Shown here: piece by piece, positions 48,640-61,153 of the stretch
How the letters are laid out: every line of letters starts with the position of its first letter
Position numbering within the stretch: position 1 is the stretch's first letter
Origin: Perognathus longimembris pacificus
Lineage: Eukaryota > Chordata > Mammalia > Rodentia > Heteromyidae
Reading direction: 5' to 3'
DNA: 64,000 nucleotides
NCBI RefSeq assembly: GCF_023159225.1
Contig: NC_063167.1
Span: 21,269,360 to 21,333,359 of the forward strand
Translations under genes and position numbers: made by a program
Notes under the pieces: model-generated
Databases searched by the model: none
What the model was told of the DNA's origin: nothing
The model's input: the letters and a program-made list of their open reading frames with translations, nothing else

Positions 48640-48960
48640 CATGCATTTTTGTTGTTGTTGTTGCCCTGGTACATCTTTCCCGTTACTTTTTCCAAACTGG
48701 TTATTGCTGATGTACAGAACACCCTATTGATTTTTATATATTCATCTCACATCCAACCAGGTTTCTGAACTCTTATTAATTCTGAAGATTTCTCAAGTTG
48801 ATTCCCTTGAGCGCTTTAGGTACACAGTCATGTTGTCTACAAATAATGATCATTTGCGAGGAGATAACTCTTTTTGAGAAATTTGGCAGGAAAATTCAAT
48901 TCAATTCTGCAAATATTTATTGATTGATAAGGTCAATTTTGGATAAATTTAGTTGGCAAT
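48640..48960 (-). mobile_element. old antisense L1 ORF2 fragment
   Basis: 'ggttattgctgatgtacaga', 'atccaaccaggtttctgaac', 'tcatgttgtctacaaataat' are the reverse complement of L1 reverse-transcriptase text. Same orientation as 45185-47330 and probably the same element. Confidence 0.6.
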
Positions 48961-49259
48961 GCCAGTGGGCCATTCAGATGAAGATGGCCAGAAGGCAATT
49001 AAGGCTGTTGACTGGTATTTGGGAGCCCTGGTATTTGGAGAGATAGATTTGTCAAAGCCATGCAAGTAATGAGACTTCCTGAAGAAGAAGAAACACAGAG
49101 GAGAGCAACAGATGTTGGAGGTGTATTACCTGCCACGAGGGGCATCCCTGGCTAGTCTGTGACTAGCCTCTGGCCCACTGCTACACAAGCCACCAGGTGG
49201 CACATCTGTCTGCAGATGGCAGGGGCAGGCTCAAAAAGTACCACCAATGTCTACAATGC

Positions 49260-49660
49260 CCTTAAAAAAGGACCAAGAACTCTGTTCTGAGAGATGCTGG
49301 CCCTGAGCCTCCACTTAATGCCCCCCTCTGTACCTCACACATGAATGCTCCAGGCCCACGTCTTCGTAAGTGCTGGGCCCTTTGCCTGGAATGTCCTTCT
49401 CTATCTCTACCTGGAGAGTCTTAACTCACTGCTCCAAATTCATAGTCTACACAGCACCTCACCTGCATGTCTCTTGGTGCCCCAGGCAGATGGATGCATT
49501 ATGCCACTCCTTCTTCCCCTTCAATTCTCTCCCCGCCCTCATCTCCCCATGGCCAGGAGCCATGCACCAAATTTCAGGCCTCTTTTCTCCCAACTGGCAC
49601 CTTTCAAGGAAACAAAGGCAATGTGTTCCTCTTGCTTAATTCTTCAATAGAGCCTAAAGC
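49260..49660 (+). mobile_element. L2 LINE fragment
   Basis: 'gctgggccctttgcctggaa' then 'tgtccttctctatctctacc' is classic L2 coding-end wording ('...CLWNVLL...'). It explains the overlapping frames at 49345-49685. Confidence 0.6.
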
Positions 49661-49709
49661 TGCAAGTTCTAAATATGGTGCATGACTCCCCAATAGCCAA
49701 ATCTGCGCA

Positions 49710-49898
49710 CATATACCAGTACTGGAGCTTGAACTCAAAGCTTCATGTTCTTGCTTGGCTTTTTGCTCAAGGCTGACTGACTCTCTCCCATATGAGCCTT
49801 ACAGATTTGTCTGCCTGGGCTGGTTTTGAACCAGAATCCTTATATCTCAGCCTTCTGAGGTGCTAGAATTACTGGTGTAAGCCACCAGCACTCAGCAT
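49710..49898 (-). mobile_element. B1/tRNA SINE, internally deleted
   Basis: Reverse copy missing most of the linker: 'actggagcttgaactcaaag', 'ggctggttttgaaccagaat', 'gaggtgctagaattactggt'. Confidence 0.85.
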
Positions 49899-49899
49899 G

Positions 49900-50715
49900 A
49901 TGGACATTTTAATAACAGCAAGTCTTTGTAGTGGGCCTGCACTGTGCAGGTAGGACAGTTACCTGTGCCCCTGGCCTTTATCACTGGATGCCAGTAGCAT
50001 CACCCCAGATGGAACCATTGGTTTAGTTCATAGGAAGTAAGAAACACTCTAGAATAACATCCATAAGAACCTAACCTCCCACTTTTTTCACTTATGTCAG
50101 AGGATTTACAAGCCAAAGTTTCTTCACCTTTGTGGTACATAGCCCTGCTGGCAGCCTGGTGATTCCAGGCAAATAATGTCATTAAATGTATAGAACAAAA
50201 TACATCGAATTACAAAGGAAACCAAGTACAATGAAATACTGTTTTCAAAATATTTTGAATATTCACCATAAAGAGTAATATAGGTTTTCCTCCATCCATG
50301 TACTATTACCAAGATCTACCAACAGGTCATCTAAATAGCAGAGTTGGAAACATAAGTGCTATGTAGAGATGGTTATAACATCGATAATAACCTATGTAAA
50401 TCTGTGATCTTCTCAGCATCAAATGCACAGGTTCCTAATATTAATGTGCTTTGTGGCCTAAATTCATGATTGATAGAAATACTAAGTTTCAAATAAAGGT
50501 GTGATATTCCCCAGCCATGTTAGGCTCTCCCTTGAATCCAAAGAAAATCCCAGAGATCTGAACTAAATGCAATCTACCATTCAGCAAGTCTGAGGGAAGG
50601 GATGTGGAGTTCAAGGTTTTGTGTGTATATTGGGGATGGAAATACTAGAGTCGGGGTTGGGGAGATAGGAAGACGTGAATTGGGTAGAATATGGCTGCAT
50701 CCTCAAGAAGTTCAG
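49900..50715. other. intronic stretch, no recognised feature
   Basis: AT-rich unique sequence; no gene or firm repeat. Confidence 0.4.
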
Positions 50716-50721
50716 AGTGGA

Positions 50722-50940
50722 GGGGCTGTGAATGGTGGCACAAGTCTGTAACCCCAGATACTTGGGGAGGCCTAGGTAGGATTGTGGTTCAATGTTGGCC
50801 TGTGACCAAAAAAAAAAGTGAGACTCTATCTGAAAAATGACTAGAGGAAAAAAGTTAGAAGAGTGGCCCAGGAAATAAAACACTTGCCCAACAAATATAA
50901 GGTCCTGAGTTCAAATCCAAGCACTACCAAAAAATAAAAA
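50722..50940 (+). mobile_element. old-type B1/tRNA SINE
   Basis: 'ggggctgtgaatggtggcac', 'gagactctatctgaaaaatg' (old linker subtype), 'ggtcctgagttcaaatccaa'. Internal A10 run. Confidence 0.82.
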
Positions 50941-50944
50941 GTTG

Positions 50945-52095
50945 ACAGTGAAGTATCAAAGACACCCAATCCCAGACCATCTTACCATCTTCTCTTGACA
51001 AATGGCTCAAGCAGACAACAACATTGAGAGATCTTAGGCCAACAGAACATAAACCAACCAATCTAGAAACATGGATGTTTTGATGGTGGCCTGAAAAAGA
51101 AAAGAGCAACATTTCTCCAGGTGCTTCATTGGCATCATCCCTTGGACAGTTGTAATAGCTTGGATAAGGCCATGCTTCCATACCCCATCAACGTACAAGT
51201 AAAGACACTAGAGCTTGAAGTATAGTATCACAAGGTTAACCAAATAGCAGTGGGAGAGCCAGGGTCCAAATCCACTTCTCTCAGAAAGCAAAACTGAGGT
51301 TTCCCAATCCGGCCACCCCTCCCTCTGCCTGGAAGCAAGGACTTCACGATCCAGCTGAGGAGACAGTCTCAAAGCCCCGGCCCTGGGTTCACACTGCACC
51401 CAGCGCCACAAGTCACTCAGCCTTGGATTTACTGAAAAGAGCTTAGCACAGTTACGGTGCCGCAGGGACGCAGAAACTAAACAGGTTCTCCTTCTTCCCA
51501 AGCTTCCCATGCAGGAGACAAAGGCAGAAAACAATGCATGGCAAGATAGTAAGCCTGTCCCAGTACCACAGCCAATTGCTCTGTGGGAATAAACTCATGC
51601 TGCTCTGCTTCCTAATTCTACCTTCAGGCTCTCAGATTCTCTTGGACATGCTTAACACAGAAACCACCACCGTGGACCAAATATGATTTTCCCTGCCTGG
51701 CAATACCAATGCAGCTCATTTTTCATCATCTCGAGTCAACAACAGCCAGGGGTGGTTCATTGTGTTGATAGGGAGTCCTAGACCAGCACAGGCATCTTTG
51801 CTTTGCTGGTGGCAGATGCTGTCAAGTTGTGCTACAGTGCTGGACTGAAATCAAGAGAAGGGGTCCAGGTATAAATGAAGAACATGAAGAGCTTATTTCC
51901 GCCAAACTGGTAGGCCTGTTCCTAGCTAGGTTTTACAGAATGAAAACGGAAATATGATTGAATTTTCCCTATATGAGAAGATGTCAGAGCTGTGACTTTG
52001 GTTCATAGGAGAGTGGCTGAGTAGAAGGGATGATATTTGAAAGTTCAAGGCTGAGAAAATGTTTGGCTCATTTAGTTAGTCAATTAAAAAATAGT
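50945..52095. other. intronic stretch with a possible MIR
   Basis: Mostly unique. 51190-51300 (minus) resembles a MIR ('gggagagccagggtccaaat'). No gene recognised. Confidence 0.35.
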
Positions 52096-52102
52096 ACTGG
52101 TT

Positions 52103-52283
52103 AGCTGGGTGCCAGTAATTCATGCTTGTACTCCTAGCTTTTCAGGATGTTGAGATCTGAGGATCATGTTTTGAAGCCAGGCCAGATAAGACAGTCCATC
52201 AGACTCTTATCTTCAATTAACCACCAAAAAATGCATCTTTGTTTCAAGTAATAGAGCTAGCCTAGGCCTTGAGTTCAAGCCTC

Positions 52284-52288
<5 letters not shown>
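52103..52288 (+). mobile_element. B1/tRNA SINE, diverged
   Basis: 'agctgggtgccagtaattca', 'atcttcaattaaccacc'-type linker, 'ccttgagttcaagcctcagt'. Tail becomes CA. Confidence 0.85.

Positions 52289-52329
<41 letters not shown>
52289..52329 (+). repeat. (CA)n microsatellite at a SINE tail
   Basis: About 40 bp of pure CA directly after the SINE. Confidence 0.95.
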
Positions 52330-52332
<3 letters not shown>

Positions 52333-52514
52333 TACTGGTCACCCACTGAGTCCTAGGTACTAAGTGCCCTCATAGACTTACAAACTAATATCAGATAAAA
52401 ACCTTTTTTTTCTGTGCCCAAAGCTGTTTTCCTGTGTACTCTGTATATAATGAATCCACTTCACTCCCATAATTGTATTAGACAGGTACTATTATTCTTC
52501 CTATTTTCCAGGTA

Positions 52515-52865
52515 GAAAAATGAGATGAATGAAGGTAGGAAAGGAATGGGGAAGAGTGATGGAAGGAGAGAGAGAAGGGCAGAAGAAGGGAGGAAGAAAT
52601 GAATGTCTAAGTGTGGATGGAGGGAAGGAAGGATGGATGGATGGTAAAGGAAGGAGGAATAGATACATAGATGGATGGAAAGATAGAGAGATGGAAGGAT
52701 TAAGGAAAGGAGGAATGGATGGAGAGATGGATGGAAAGAAGAAATGAATGGATATAGAGGGAGATGGATAGGTGGGAGGCAAATAGAGGGAGGGAAGGGA
52801 AAGTGAATGGAGGAATAGACAGAAGGAACAAGGGATGGAGGGAGGAATGGGTGAGGGGTGAATAG
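52515..52865 (+). repeat. (GGAA/GGAT)n purine-rich degenerate satellite
   Basis: About 350 bp dominated by GGAT, GGAA and GAGA units with point changes. Its complement gives Pro/Ser/His-rich frames (up to 141 codons) that are not genes. Confidence 0.9.
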
Positions 52866-52869
52866 ATGG

Positions 52870-54035
52870 CTTGTGCTGTGCAGCATAGGAAGCTGAGGCT
52901 CCTTCTAGAGCCCTCTCATACAGCCAAGAACTTTCTCAGGCATCCCTTTCCTCAAGTATCAGTGATCTCAGCTTGAACTCCTAGGCTTTGTTCCTATGGC
53001 CTGCCGTCTGGGGCTCGAGCTCACCGTGGCAGGATGTGGTGTAGCATCCAGAGGGAAAGCATATGGGGAAGCTGTGTCCATTGGATTTCCTGGAGGCAGA
53101 AATGAAACAAAACCTAATAATGACTTGGCAAACAGACATGAATTATACAAAGTATGTGAAAGCACACTTGATTCACTACTAAATCCCAGTACAGGGGTTG
53201 GCATTTCATGGATGCTCAGTTTATATTTGTTGAATAAATATGTTTACATGTGCAGATGTCACCTGCAACTTTATTTATTTATTTTGGATTTCTCATTTGT
53301 TTCTTTATATCCACTAAAAACTCGTAGATACTCTTTTGGCTGGTACACACATTTAGAGGAAGTGGCCTCATCCCTGAAGAAATAAGCCATTCCAAGGCCT
53401 ATGCCCTCATGCAAGACACATCTGAAAGTTAATTTTAAAATGGTAAAAACCCTAACATGGTACCTGAGTTCTTTGTTATGTAACATGCCCTTCGGTTACC
53501 TAAGGTCCCCACCTTTCCATCTATAAAATGGAGCTCTCAAAGCCACTTCCACAGAGCTCTTCTAAGTGGCTAGCTGATTGCAGTGACTGGTGGGAGCCTA
53601 CTTAGAACTGGGGCCCTGTCCATGGTACTGAACCACCAAAGTCCAGAAGGCAGTGTTCCTCCTGACTGAGCCACTGCAGTGGTCTGGCTCAGGAAGCCTG
53701 TGGGATAGGAGTGAGAGAAGATGGCAGTCCCTCAGAGGTGCATTCATAAGATGTATCTGCTCCTGAAACCACAGAAGTCAATGGCAGAGAGGCGGGCAGG
53801 AGGAGGCTAGCTTTCTGGGGATGAAGGATAAGGGGTCTCAAATCAAACATGTGATGGCCAGAGTCAAGGAGGACATGACATGTGGTCACCAGCAGCTGGG
53901 CACAGCCTCATCCACCTCCATGAAGGTCCAGCCCCATTCTTCCAGCAGCTTCGGACTGAACATCTGTTGGGAATCCAAAAGGTCTACTCACAGAGGCATT
54001 CGCAGCATCCACGGGGCTCAAGCTCAGCCTAGACA
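52870..54035. other. intronic stretch with MIR/L2 fragments
   Basis: An L2-type end at about 53160-53245 ('aatcccagtacaggggttgg') and a MIR-like fragment at about 53455-53560 are plausible. The rest appears unique. Confidence 0.35.
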
Positions 54036-54039
54036 TTCC

Positions 54040-54265
54040 TTTAAATGAAAGCATTCAAAGGTCATCTGAAATTTCACTCTGTTTTTCCCTGGCTTTAGCA
54101 GATGTGTTGCTCTTTTTTCCGCAAGCCAAGGGAAGAGCTTTGTGTCTCTGTGCCCCCAACTGCTCATTTGAATTTCATATGAGCTCTGTCCCTGATCTGA
54201 AAATTGCCCCTATCAAAAGGGAGAGCTCAAGCTAATTAGCTACGGGGTCAGTCCTGCCCTGACTC
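54040..54265. promoter_or_regulatory. candidate conserved non-coding element
   Basis: Repeat-free: 'tttgaatttcatatgagctc', 'gcccctatcaaaagggagag', 'caagctaattagctacgggg' (palindromic homeodomain core). Composition suggests constraint; unverified. Confidence 0.3.
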
Positions 54266-54389
54266 AGCTCAGACCACTGTAGACGCCAACAAAGATGCAT
54301 CATCCAGTGTGGACATGTGCTGTGCTTCTGCCACATGTTAGCCACAGGAAGGACATAGACTCTGTCCTCCCAGAGCTCCCCTGTCTTAC

Positions 54390-54865
54390 TCACTGCTCCC
54401 CCCAGCCACATGTGCCTCTTGACTCTGCCCCAACAGGTTGGTAGTGCTCTCTCCCTAAGGCCTTTGGGTGTGTTTTCTCTTCTTCCTACAAGTTCTTTCT
54501 CCTACATATGGAAGATTCTTCTTCCTTTCAAGCCTTGCTCAGCATTGCTATCTGTGAGGTCCACCTGACTACCCTCCATAAAATATCCAACCAGCCCCAA
54601 CCCATCCCTGGACCCTCCAATGCCCTCTTCCCACTCTAGTTTTTCTTTATTCAATATCCTACATCTCCCTATGGTGCCCTGGGTGATTTGCTTACATATT
54701 GCGTTTGCTTCCTTCTGCTATCTATCCTGTCCATCCTCCATCCATACATTGCCCTTTACAAGATCAATGTTTTCATTACATTCACGGATGCATCCCCAAC
54801 CCCTAGAACAGTGCCTGGCACTTGGAGGCATTCAGTAAGCAACTGTTGGATGAATAAACAAATCC
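54390..54865 (+). mobile_element. L2 LINE 3' region
   Basis: 'agccttgctcagcattgcta' through 'ccctagaacagtgcctggca' and 'cagtaagcaactgttggatg' 'aataaa' follow the L2 3'-end order clearly. Confidence 0.7.
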
Positions 54866-55436
54866 AGTGCATAATCCGCAATCCAGTGTACAGACATAAA
54901 GCACAACGCATAGGAAGCCAACTCCCTAAAAACATAGATAGCCAACCCACTTGGTGTGGCTTTATCTGAAAACAGTTTAGAATAGAAAGGCCCCGCCCAG
55001 CACACAGTGGAATTATGACTGAGAAGGGAGGAAACGTGGGTATACCTGCCCATGGCTCCCACAGCCATCTATCGTCCACTGGGGTACATCCTTGATGTAC
55101 CCCAGCACAGCCTGCCTCTTCTGCCACTCCATCCTCAAGGCCCAATAGAGGACACACAGGCTAGTAATCAGGAAGTGAAGAAATCTCAGACATTATTTGT
55201 CAAGCCCTGACTGTGTGCTCCACATAATGCTGAATCCTGTGCCTCACATCATTTCCTCTAAACATTGTGCTGTCACAAAGAAGAAGATATTATGGTTGAC
55301 TCTATTTAATCAATGAAGTTTGAGATAAGATAAATAACACCAAAATCCACACATATACCAACAGTTGACAAAGCTGAGGTTCAAACATAGGTCTTGTCTA
55401 AATCTTGAGATTGAGTTTTCTGTTGTTTTAGTTTTT

Positions 55437-55690
55437 TGTTTGTTTGTTTGTTTGTTTATGCCAGCCCTGAGGCTTGAACTCTGGGCCTGTGTGCTGACCC
55501 TGAGCTCCTTTTGTGCAAGGCTAGTGCTCTACCACTTGAGCCACAGCTCCACTTTTGGCTTTTTCTGTGATTATTTGTAAATAAGAGTTTCATGGACTTT
55601 CCTGCCTGGGCTGGTTTCAAACTGTGATCCTCAGAACTTAGCTTCTAGAGCAGCTAGGATTCCAGGTGTGAGCCACCAGTGCCCAGCTGA
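55437..55690 (-). mobile_element. B1/tRNA composite SINE with (TTTG)n tail
   Basis: A (TTTG)n block (55437-55458) is the tail on the minus strand. Then 'ctctaccacttgagccacag', 'tttgtaaataagagtttcat', 'gagcagctaggattccaggt'. Full length. Confidence 0.9.
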
Positions 55691-55734
55691 GACTGGAATC
55701 TTAACATACATGCTCTACCACTGTACTGGGATGA

Positions 55735-55915
55735 AGGATGGGGAAAGGAAGAGAAGAAGGAAGAGAAGGGAGTAGAAGGGAAGAAGGGAGGAAGGAAGAA
55801 AGGAAGGAAAAAGGGCAGAAGGAAGGAAGAGAGAAAAGAAAGGAAGAAGGAAAGGAGGAAGCAAGCAAAGGAGGATGAGAGGGAAGGGAGAAAGAAAGAG
55901 AGGGAGGAGGGAATG
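55735..55915 (+). repeat. GGAA/GAAG-rich purine tract
   Basis: About 180 bp of nearly pure A/G with GGAA and GAAG units. It produces Ser/Phe/Leu-rich frames on the minus strand that are artefacts. Confidence 0.9.
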
Positions 55916-56078
55916 ACAAGGCTAGCCAAATGCTACATGTATTGAAAGGAACTAAAAATGTTTCTTTAGCTGGACATGACTGTATTACAGCCCTGTCTTC
56001 TTTCCATCCCCAGAAGAAGGACAGGGGAAGATGATACAACTCAGCACAGAAGAGATTTTCTTTTAAAGTTATATTCTG

Positions 56079-56088
56079 TGTGTGTGTA

Positions 56089-56139
<51 letters not shown>
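56079..56139 (+). repeat. (TG)n(AG)n compound microsatellite
   Basis: TG dinucleotides followed by AG dinucleotides at the left border of the long L1. Confidence 0.95.
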
Positions 56140-56140
<1 letters not shown>

Positions 56141-57616
56141 GTTCAATTAAAGGAACTTAATAGTTCTCCAGAAACTAACCTTAAAGAAACTCTAAGAGAT
56201 CCATGAATTATCAAAGAATGCAAAATAATCACCTTAAGGGAACTCATATTCTACAAGAGCACATAGACAGAGAAGGAAACGCAATCAGAAAGATGATACA
56301 TGAACACAATAAAGACCAATGAAAAGACAGAAACTATAAAAAGCAACCCACAGAAATTCTGGAGCTGAAAAACATGGTAACTAAGTTTAAAAATTCATGA
56401 GAGGGATTCAGCATCAGACTGGATCAAAGAGGAGAATCTATTAACTCAGAGGTAGATCTGTGAAATTATCAAGCCAGAGACAACACATGGAAAATGGGCC
56501 TAAGAGTCAATAAAGCCTAAGAGACTTTAAGGAAACCATTCAACAGTCAAATATACATCATAGGAATCCATAGACAGACAGATAGACACAGAGATGAACA
56601 GAGATCTTAGTTGAGGAAATAAGGGAGGAAAAATTCCCACACCTAAAGAGGGAAACAGATACAAAATCAAGGATCTTTAAAGCCAAGTAAAAGTGATTTG
56701 TCATGGACTAGGGAGATTCCATAATATTAACAGCAAATTTCTAGGCAGAAACATTATAGACCCTGGGAAAGTGAAATGATATGTTCAAAGTACTGAAGGG
56801 GAAATTTTTTTCAAGGAAAAATATTTTATCAGGTAAAACTGTCCTTCAAAAGTGAAGAAGAATAGACCTTCCCAGATAACCCAATACTGAGGGAGAGCTA
56901 CATGAAGAACCACTAAAGACAGTCCTTCAAGTTGAAAGGACACATGCCAGCAACATGGCACACAGAAAAAGCACAGAGCTCTCTGTAAAGATAAATAAGT
57001 AAACATGGAATCTTGTAAGACGGTAATAATAGGTTTTCATTCTGTAAATTGTAATAATTATCTTTTCATTCTGGTATAGTGTTTAATCATGTGAAATGAT
57101 GCTCACTGGTACAACATATGTGCCATCAATAACAGAAAGTACAAAGAAGTAGTGTTTTTGTATATGGTGGACAATTGTTCTCTGCTGAAAAGACTGTTAC
57201 AAGATGCTTTAATTAATTGTAAAGAAAACACCTATAGAAGATACACAAAAGAAAATGTAAAAAAGGGAATCAAAGCCTGTCACAGCAAAACACAAAGAAG
57301 GCAGCAAGAGAGGAACAGAAGGAGAAATACCTGTAAGACATATGTAGAAAACATTTACCAAAAGGATAGTAATAAATACTTTTCACCAATAATTGCTTTC
57401 AATACCAATGGATTGACTCAAGAATCAATGTAGAATGGCTAGCTAGATTGAAATACAAGATCAAATTACATGTCCTCTGTAAGAGACTCATGTTAGATAC
57501 AAGAACATACATGAGCTGAAAGTGAAAGGACACACAAAGATAATCCATTGCAATGGAATGGAGGAGAGTCAGGTGACTGTATTTATAACTAGATGTTACA
57601 TCAAAAACTGTGGTGA

Positions 57617-57807
57617 TGGGCTGGGGAGATAGCCTAGTGGCAAGAGTGCCTGCCTCGGATACATGAGGCCCTAGGTTCGATTCCCCAGCACCACATATAC
57701 AGAAAAACGGCCAGAAGCGGCACTGTGGCTCAAGTGGCAGAGTGCTAGCCTTGAGCGGGAAGAAGCCAGGGACAGTGCTCAGGCCCTGAGTCCAAGGCCC
57801 AGGACTG

Positions 57808-57848
<41 letters not shown>
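57617..57848 (+). mobile_element. young dimeric tRNA/ID SINE inside the L1
   Basis: Two tRNA-like units. The first has a near-perfect A box (tagcctagtgg, 57630-57640) and B box (ggttcgattcc, 57674-57684). The second has tggctcaagtgg (57726-57737) and a weaker B box. A 14-bp target duplication, aaaaactgtggtga, lies at 57603-57616 and 57849-57862. The A-run (57810-57853) is uninterrupted, suggesting a recent insertion. Confidence 0.95.
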
Positions 57849-57855
<7 letters not shown>

Positions 57856-58825
57856 GTGGTGAGAGACAAAGAAAGATTTAATATAATATGATGAGGGTCA
57901 ATTCAACTAGAATGTTAGAACATTTTATATGAGAGAGAGAGAGAGAGCCTCCCATCAGTGCCTCCAAATACATGAAGCAACCACTTAGAGGAACTGAGAG
58001 GAAAAACAGACACTAGCACAACGAGAAGAGACTTCAATACTGCCCTTTCAATAATGGATAGATCAAGTGGACAGGAGATCAATAAGGAAAAAGAGGATCT
58101 AAACAACACTAAAGACCAAATAGACCTAGTAGACATATATGGAACACTTCATCCAACAACCTCAGCACACATATTTTTTCTCCTCAAGCATGAGCACAAC
58201 ATTTTTGGGCCAGATCACACGTTAGACCACAAAACAAGTCTCAAATAGTTCAAGAATACTGAAATCATTTCCAATGACAATAGAATGAAACTAGAAATTA
58301 ATACAAAAAAACTGGAAAATTCACACATTTACAAGTGAACACCATACTCCTGGGAGAAAAAAAAGTTCAAAGATGAAAGTCCAAGGGAAATTTAAAAATA
58401 TCTTGAGACAAGTGAAATGAAACACAACACATAAAAATGTATAGAATACAGCAAAAGCTTTTTTAGGAAAGAAGCCTAAGACAGTTTTGTGCGTATTTTT
58501 TTTAAGATCTCAACTAACAATCTACAAATTAACCTTTCATTTCAAAGACATAGAAAAAGAAGCATGAAATAACTCCAGAATTAAAAGGAAAGAAACAAGA
58601 TAAAGATTAAAGCAGGAACCAAGGTGACAGAGACAGAAAAATAATAGCATCAACAAAACTAAGAATTGTTTTATAAAAGATCAACACAAATAACAAGCTG
58701 TTAACTAGATTTGCTGAGAGAAGACTCAAGTAAAAATCATCAGTAAAAGACAAAATGTTACAGCAGGTTGCTTTATAAATTAAAAGGATCACAGGAAACT
58801 ACTATGAATAGTTACAAGCCCCAAA

Positions 58826-59522
58826 TTGGATAACGTAGAAGAAATGGATGTTGCCAGAAACACACAATCAAGACCAACTTATGAAGAAATAAAAAGTTGG
58901 AATAGGTTTACAACTGGTAAAGAGATTGAATCACTAATCAAAAACCCCAAAAAAAGGAAAAGCTCACGACCAGATGGCTTCACCAGAGAATTCTACCAAA
59001 CATTTAAAGAAGAATTAACCGTAATCCTTTTCAAACTCCTCCAAAAAAAACTGGAAGGAACACTTCCAAAGTCATCTTATGAAGATAGCATTAGTCTGGT
59101 ACCCAAATTAGGCAAAGACACTGTAAGGAAAGAAAACTACAGGCTAATCTTCCTAAACAGAATTCTAGTGACTCAACTTCCACAATACATTGAAAGGATT
59201 AATTACCACCACCAAATAGGATTTACTCTTGGAATGCAAAGACGGTTCACCATATGAAACTCAATCTCAATATAACATATCAATCAATATAAAACTGCAT
59301 GTGGAAAGACCACACCTAACATCACATTCAGTGGAGAAAACTGACCTGTTAAGACCAGGAATGAGCCATCTATGTCCTCTCCCACCACCTCATTGATTAT
59401 CAGCTTGGAAGTCCTACCCAGATGACAAGGAAAGAAATAAAAGTCATCCAAATCAGAAAAGCAAGAAAAATAACAGTAATTCTATTTGCAGATAACATGA
59501 CCTATGTAGAAAGCCCTACAGA

Positions 59523-59594
<72 letters not shown>

Positions 59595-59700
59595 AGACCT
59601 AAACAAACCTAGCAAGATTGCTGGACACAAATATCAACAAACAAAATCAGTTGTTTTTGTATATGGACAAGCTGAAAAGAGAATTAAGAAAACCTTACAT
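58826..59700 (+). pseudogene. L1 ORF2 reverse-transcriptase segment, inactive
   Basis: Frame 58826-59257 (143 codons) carries L1 RT landmarks: SRPDGFTREFYQTF in the finger region, GTLPKSSYEDSISLVPK, and NYRLIFLN. It ends in a stop. A second frame at 59422-59703 contains the catalytic-loop position as FADN where L1 has FADD, so one of the metal-binding aspartates is changed. An expanded CA array then breaks the frame again. Clearly dead. Confidence 0.85.
59523..59591 (+). repeat. (CA)n microsatellite within L1 ORF2
   Basis: About 69 bp of pure CA inserted or expanded in the L1 reverse-transcriptase region; it creates a His/Thr run in the track of that frame. Confidence 0.95.
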
Positions 59701-59879
59701 TAGCATCAAAAGAATGAAATACTGATAAATAAACATAATGAAGAAAGCAAGAAGCTTGAACACTGGAAACTATAAAATATTGCTAAGGTAAATTAAAATA
59801 GTAGATGGAAAGGAACCTATCTTCATAAATGGGAAGACTGAATGTTAAGTCTTAATGTTAAGACCCATACTATAAAACT

Positions 59880-60110
59880 CGGAGTTGGTGGCTCGTGACT
59901 ATAATCCTAGGTACTCAGAAAACTGAGTATGGAGGTTCAAAATTAGCCTAAACAGGAAAGTCCATAAGACTCTTCTCTCCAATTAACCACCAAAAAAATC
60001 ACAAGTAAAGCTGTAACTCAAGTGGTAGAGCACTGGGCTTGAGCAAAATAGTTCAGAGACTGTGCCCAGGCCTTGAATTCAAGCGCAGGATCATCAAGAA
60101 AAAAAAAAAG
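59880..60110 (+). mobile_element. B1/tRNA SINE inside the L1
   Basis: 'ggagttggtggctcgtgact', 'ctctccaattaaccaccaaa', 'gtaactcaagtggtagagca', 'ccttgaattcaagcgcagga', A-rich tail. Interrupts L1 ORF2 text, which resumes near 60120 ('accgaaagcaatctatagat'). Confidence 0.9.
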
Positions 60111-60393
60111 ACTTAATGTTATAGATCACCGAAAGCAATCTATAGATTCAAAGCAATCTATATCCAAATCTCAATGGCATAGTTACCAGAAATAGGAAAA
60201 AACTAATCCCATATTTATATGGAATGATCTTGAATAACCAAAACAATGGGGGGGGGGCGCAAAACAAAACCAAACCTCACACTTATTGATTTCAGAATGA
60301 ATGGCCAAGTTACAATTATCAAAATGCTATAATACTGAAATTGAGGAGGACATGGAATAGAGACCACTGAACAGAACAGCGCCTAGGAATGAA

Positions 60394-60396
<3 letters not shown>

Positions 60397-60428
<32 letters not shown>
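60397..60428 (+). repeat. (TA)n microsatellite
   Basis: About 32 bp of TA within the L1 thumb/C-terminal region. Confidence 0.95.
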
Positions 60429-60431
<3 letters not shown>

Positions 60432-60880
60432 TGTTCTAATGGCCTTTGACAAGGACATCAATGTCACACAATAGAGAAGGTGTCATTTCTCCAGCAAATG
60501 ATATTGGCAAACCTGGATATTCACATACAAAATAACTTAGTTGGACCCTTGCCCTGACATATACAAAAAAATTTAACTCCAAATGGATTAAAAATTCAAA
60601 GGTAGAACATATAATTTTAAAACTCCTGGAAGAAATCACCAGAAAAGCTTCCTGACATTCTGTCTGGCAATAAGTTCTTGGATATAAAAACTGTAAGAAC
60701 AGACAACAGAGGCACACTAGGCAGAAGGAACTACATCAAGCTTAAAACCTGCACATCCAAAGAAAAGAGCGAAGGTCTGATAAAGAATTGGTGTCCAGAA
60801 TATATAAAGATCTACAACTCAATAACAAAAATACTTTTACAATAGATTTTAAAAATGAGCAAAGGACTTGAATAGATATT

Positions 60881-61153
60881 GTAAGAATTATCTTTAAGTA
60901 GCTGTACAAAGAGGTTTCAATTCAACGGATCAATTTGAGTACACTGCATCTTGATCAATATCACCCCTTCCATCATTCTCCACCATCCCTCCCAGCCCCA
61001 TCCATACACCTAAGTTACATGGCTACATTTTCACAATTGTACACTGACTATAATGACTGTATTCATCCACCTTTCCTTTTGCCATTCATCTGCCCCAAGT
61101 CCCTTTGATCCCCCAGACCCCACCCAACGCACCATCCTTCATCCTCCTGCTTA
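60881..61153 (-). mobile_element. L1 3'-UTR-like fragment inserted in the L1, copy A
   Basis: The L1 ORF2 text breaks at 'acttgaatagatatt' and resumes at 'ttgaatagacatttttcc'. The 13-bp duplication ttgaatagayatt (60868-60880, 61154-61166; one mismatch) shows a retrotransposed 273-bp insert. The insert is homologous to 41095-41385. On the minus strand it has a G/A-rich region followed by 'gaaacctctttgtacagc', resembling the 3' ends of the other L1 tails here. Family assignment is tentative. Confidence 0.75.

Noticed and set aside
52461..52886. 141-codon Pro/Ser/His-rich minus frame
   Set aside because: Produced by the GGAT/GGAA satellite; no conserved feature.
57630..57684. tRNA gene suggested by perfect A and B boxes
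   Set aside because: Part of a dimeric SINE with a poly-A tail and target duplications; no complete cloverleaf.
57399..57869. 156-codon minus frame with poly-Phe
   Set aside because: It is the antisense of a SINE and its poly-A tail.
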